Assembly (NCBI GenBank): GCA_002508545.1
Contig: DAVH01000053.1
Location: 2,300-9,364 of the forward strand
Reading direction: 5' to 3'
Source: Methanomassiliicoccus sp. UBA6
GTDB taxonomy: Archaea; Thermoplasmatota; Thermoplasmata; Methanomassiliicoccales; Methanomassiliicoccaceae
DNA length: 7,065 bases
Shown here: piece by piece, positions 6,239-7,065 of the stretch
Layout: each line of letters starts with the position of its first letter
Position numbering within the stretch: the first letter of the stretch is position 1
The notes under the pieces: generated by a model
Seen by the model: the letters and a program-made list of their open reading frames with translations, nothing else
What the model was told of the DNA's origin: nothing
Databases searched by the model: none
Made by a program: the position numbers and the translations under genes

Positions 6239-6340
6239 TATCAGGTAACTGGTCGCGAAGTACGAGAGCCTCGTCCATAGATCGTCCGGCAGCCCGGAAA
6301 GGAGGCCGGAGAAGGGGCCCGGGATGAGCCCGAAAGATGC
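6239..6340 (-). pseudogene. In-frame coding remnant upstream of the YczE-like ORF, lacking a start codon
   Basis: Translating the same frame upstream of ATG 6238 gives 34 more codons up to a TGA at 6341-6343. They include FGLIPGPFSGL, LPDDLWTRLSYF and ATSYLI, which make a plausible loop and the first part of the interrupted membrane helix. Third codon positions are mostly G or C, as in real genes here. No ATG, GTG or TTG occurs in these codons. Upstream of the TGA the same frame reaches another stop within about ten codons, and no minus-strand frame there looks like membrane helices. A deletion of the 5' half of the gene explains this best. A frameshift from an ATG at 6344 (which reads MSIFRAHPGP) would still leave the N-terminal half missing. 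Confidence 0.5.
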
Positions 6341-6443
6341 TCATTCAATTATTTCCACCCGCGCCGGACATCCTTACTAGAAGGCAGCATGGCGGTCCGC
6401 ACTGGGGCCGATGCGCGGGGTTGGGCATCGCCAGGGAAAGCCG

Positions 6444-6452
6444 TTATTAATA
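6444..6452 (+). promoter_or_regulatory. Putative TATA box of the methyltransferase gene
   Basis: TTATTAATA, preceded by the purine-rich GGGAAAG, is the best TATA-like box in the window. Transcription should start about 25-28 bases further on, near 6473-6478. That gives the methyltransferase a leader of about 80 bases. Confidence 0.5.
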
Positions 6453-6475
6453 GCTTGGGAAAATGCTTGGACGAG

Positions 6476-6574
6476 ATGCGGCCGCTGTCCGCCTCGCGCA
6501 TCGATTAGCCCGATGGGCCGAGGAGGAGCGCTATGCTGGCGAGGAGAGGTGCTGACTATGGACAAGGAGCGTAA
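6476..6574 (+). promoter_or_regulatory. Methyltransferase leader with two possible short upstream ORFs
   Basis: Two mini-ORFs fit in the leader. The first (ATG 6476 to TAG 6506-6508, product MRPLSASRID) starts about 28 bases after the TATA box, so it could be translated as a leaderless ORF. The second (ATG 6533 to TAA 6572-6574, product MLARRGADYGQGA) has an AGGAGG (6521-6526) six bases upstream, a stronger SD than that of the methyltransferase, and runs 17 bases into the methyltransferase frame. CATCG and CGATG (6499-6503, 6511-6515) could pair around the first stop. Translation control is possible, but chance is not excluded. Confidence 0.3.
6545..6551 (+). promoter_or_regulatory. Ribosome binding site of the methyltransferase gene
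   Basis: AGAGGTG lies six bases before ATG 6558, a good match and spacing for an archaeal SD. It supports this start for the methyltransferase. The site is inside the second short upstream ORF, so ribosomes translating that ORF would pass over it. Confidence 0.55.
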
Positions 6575-7065
6575 GATGGAGGAGATCCGGTCCCGGTTCT
6601 CCGACGGATCGGGCGAGTACGACGAGCGCATCCGGAAGATCATTCCCCGGTACGACGAGATGCTTGAGGCGCTGATATCCGGCGTGAGGCCCGTAGGGGG
6701 GCGCAGGCTGAAGGTCATCGACGTCGGGTGCGGCACCGGGGCGGCGTCGGCGCTCCTCCTGCGGACCTTCCCCGACGCCGAGCTTACCTGCCTGGACATG
6801 ACCGAGCGCATGCTGGACCTCGCCCGGGAGCGGCTGAAGGGCCAGGGCGATGTCAGGTTCGTGCTCGCCGACATCTACGATTTCCAGTTCGACGGGCCCT
6901 ACGATGCGGTGATCTCGTCGCTGGCCCTCCACCACCTCATTTATGATGAGGACAAGAAGGCGGTCTACCGGAAGATCTACGATGCTCTGAGGCCGGGAGG
7001 CTCGTTCTTCAACGCGGACGTCGTTCTCGGCTCGGACGACGACATCCAGGAGATGTACATGGCGA
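6558..7065 (+). CDS. Class I SAM-dependent methyltransferase, 3' end outside the window
   Basis: The first 169 residues are present and the frame is still open at the right edge. Seen: motif I VIDVGCGTG at 53-61, which binds S-adenosylmethionine; the acidic end of strand 2, CLD with D80, which normally holds the ribose hydroxyls; ADI with D105 near the adenine; strand 4 YDAVISSLALHHL at about 115-127; and the post-motif LRPGG at 144-148. The N-terminal part (RFSDGSGEYDERIRKIIPRYDE) has the F...YD..R..iP.Y pattern found in a group of small-molecule or tRNA-type methyltransferases related to CmoA, but the substrate cannot be decided. The start at ATG 6558 is supported by an SD six bases upstream. 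The gene is divergent from the YczE-like remnant and has its own TATA-like box and a leader of about 80 bases. Confidence 0.88.
   Translation, partial: MDKERKMEEIRSRFSDGSGEYDERIRKIIPRYDEMLEALISGVRPVGGRRLKVIDVGCGTGAASALLLRTFPDAELTCLDMTERMLDLARERLKGQGDVRFVLADIYDFQFDGPYDAVISSLALHHLIYDEDKKAVYRKIYDALRPGGSFFNADVVLGSDDDIQEMYMA

Noticed and set aside
5736..6344. 202-codon minus-strand frame starting at ATG 6344
   Set aside because: The product is Arg/Pro/His/Gly-rich and lies out of frame with both the YczE-like remnant and the surface-protein gene. It is a shadow frame, although its ATG could in principle have been a start before a frameshift.
6409..6503. 9-bp inverted repeat CGATGCGCG / CGCGCATCG with about 77 bases between the arms
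   Set aside because: It is short, GC-rich and flanked by no target duplication or transposase, so it is most likely a chance match.
6377..6935. Minus-strand frames of 165 and 134 codons across the methyltransferase gene
   Set aside because: The plus strand encodes clear SAM-methyltransferase motifs here; the minus frames show no domain.
1..7065. CRISPR arrays, tRNA or rRNA genes, insertion sequences, prophage genes
   Set aside because: No regularly spaced repeats, cloverleaf-like segments, transposase or phage proteins were seen on either strand.

Overview
The window is GC-rich, tightly packed DNA that looks archaeal. AT-rich TATA-like boxes sit about 24-28 bases upstream of several start codons. 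Two genes appear leaderless, while others have Shine-Dalgarno (SD) sequences of the GGAGGTGATC type. There is also an N-glycosylation-rich secreted protein of archaeal surface-protein style. A Thermoplasmatota archaeon, perhaps Methanomassiliicoccales, would fit. This is a judgement from style and gene families and was not tested by any search.

Layout, left to right: (1) the C-terminal end of a small membrane protein (+), cut by the window start; (2) a metal-dependent amidohydrolase of the amidohydrolase_2/ACMSD-like family (-); (3) divergent from it across about 90 bases, a stand-alone Rieske [2Fe-2S] protein (+); (4) a two-gene operon (+) made of an unrecognised 512-residue acidic protein and a NYN/PIN-like nuclease with a basic tail, whose stop and start codons overlap as ATGA; (5) a small ABM-fold protein (+); (6) converging on it, a 490-residue secreted protein with an N-terminal hydrophobic segment, a Pro-rich linker and seven N-glycosylation sequons (-); (7) the C-terminal half of a YczE-like membrane protein (-), whose coding frame runs about 34 codons past its only ATG into a stop codon and so appears to have lost its N-terminal half; (8) a class I SAM-dependent methyltransferase (+), cut by the window end, with a leader that may carry two short upstream ORFs.

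Most genes look like independent small transcription units. The exception is the 512-residue protein with the NYN nuclease. Their overlap and the strong SD inside the first gene point to coupled translation and a joint RNA-related function. That pair is the best candidate here for an undescribed system. The Rieske protein, amidohydrolase and ABM protein belong to families often met in redox or aromatic metabolism, but no oxygenase, reductase or complete pathway is visible.
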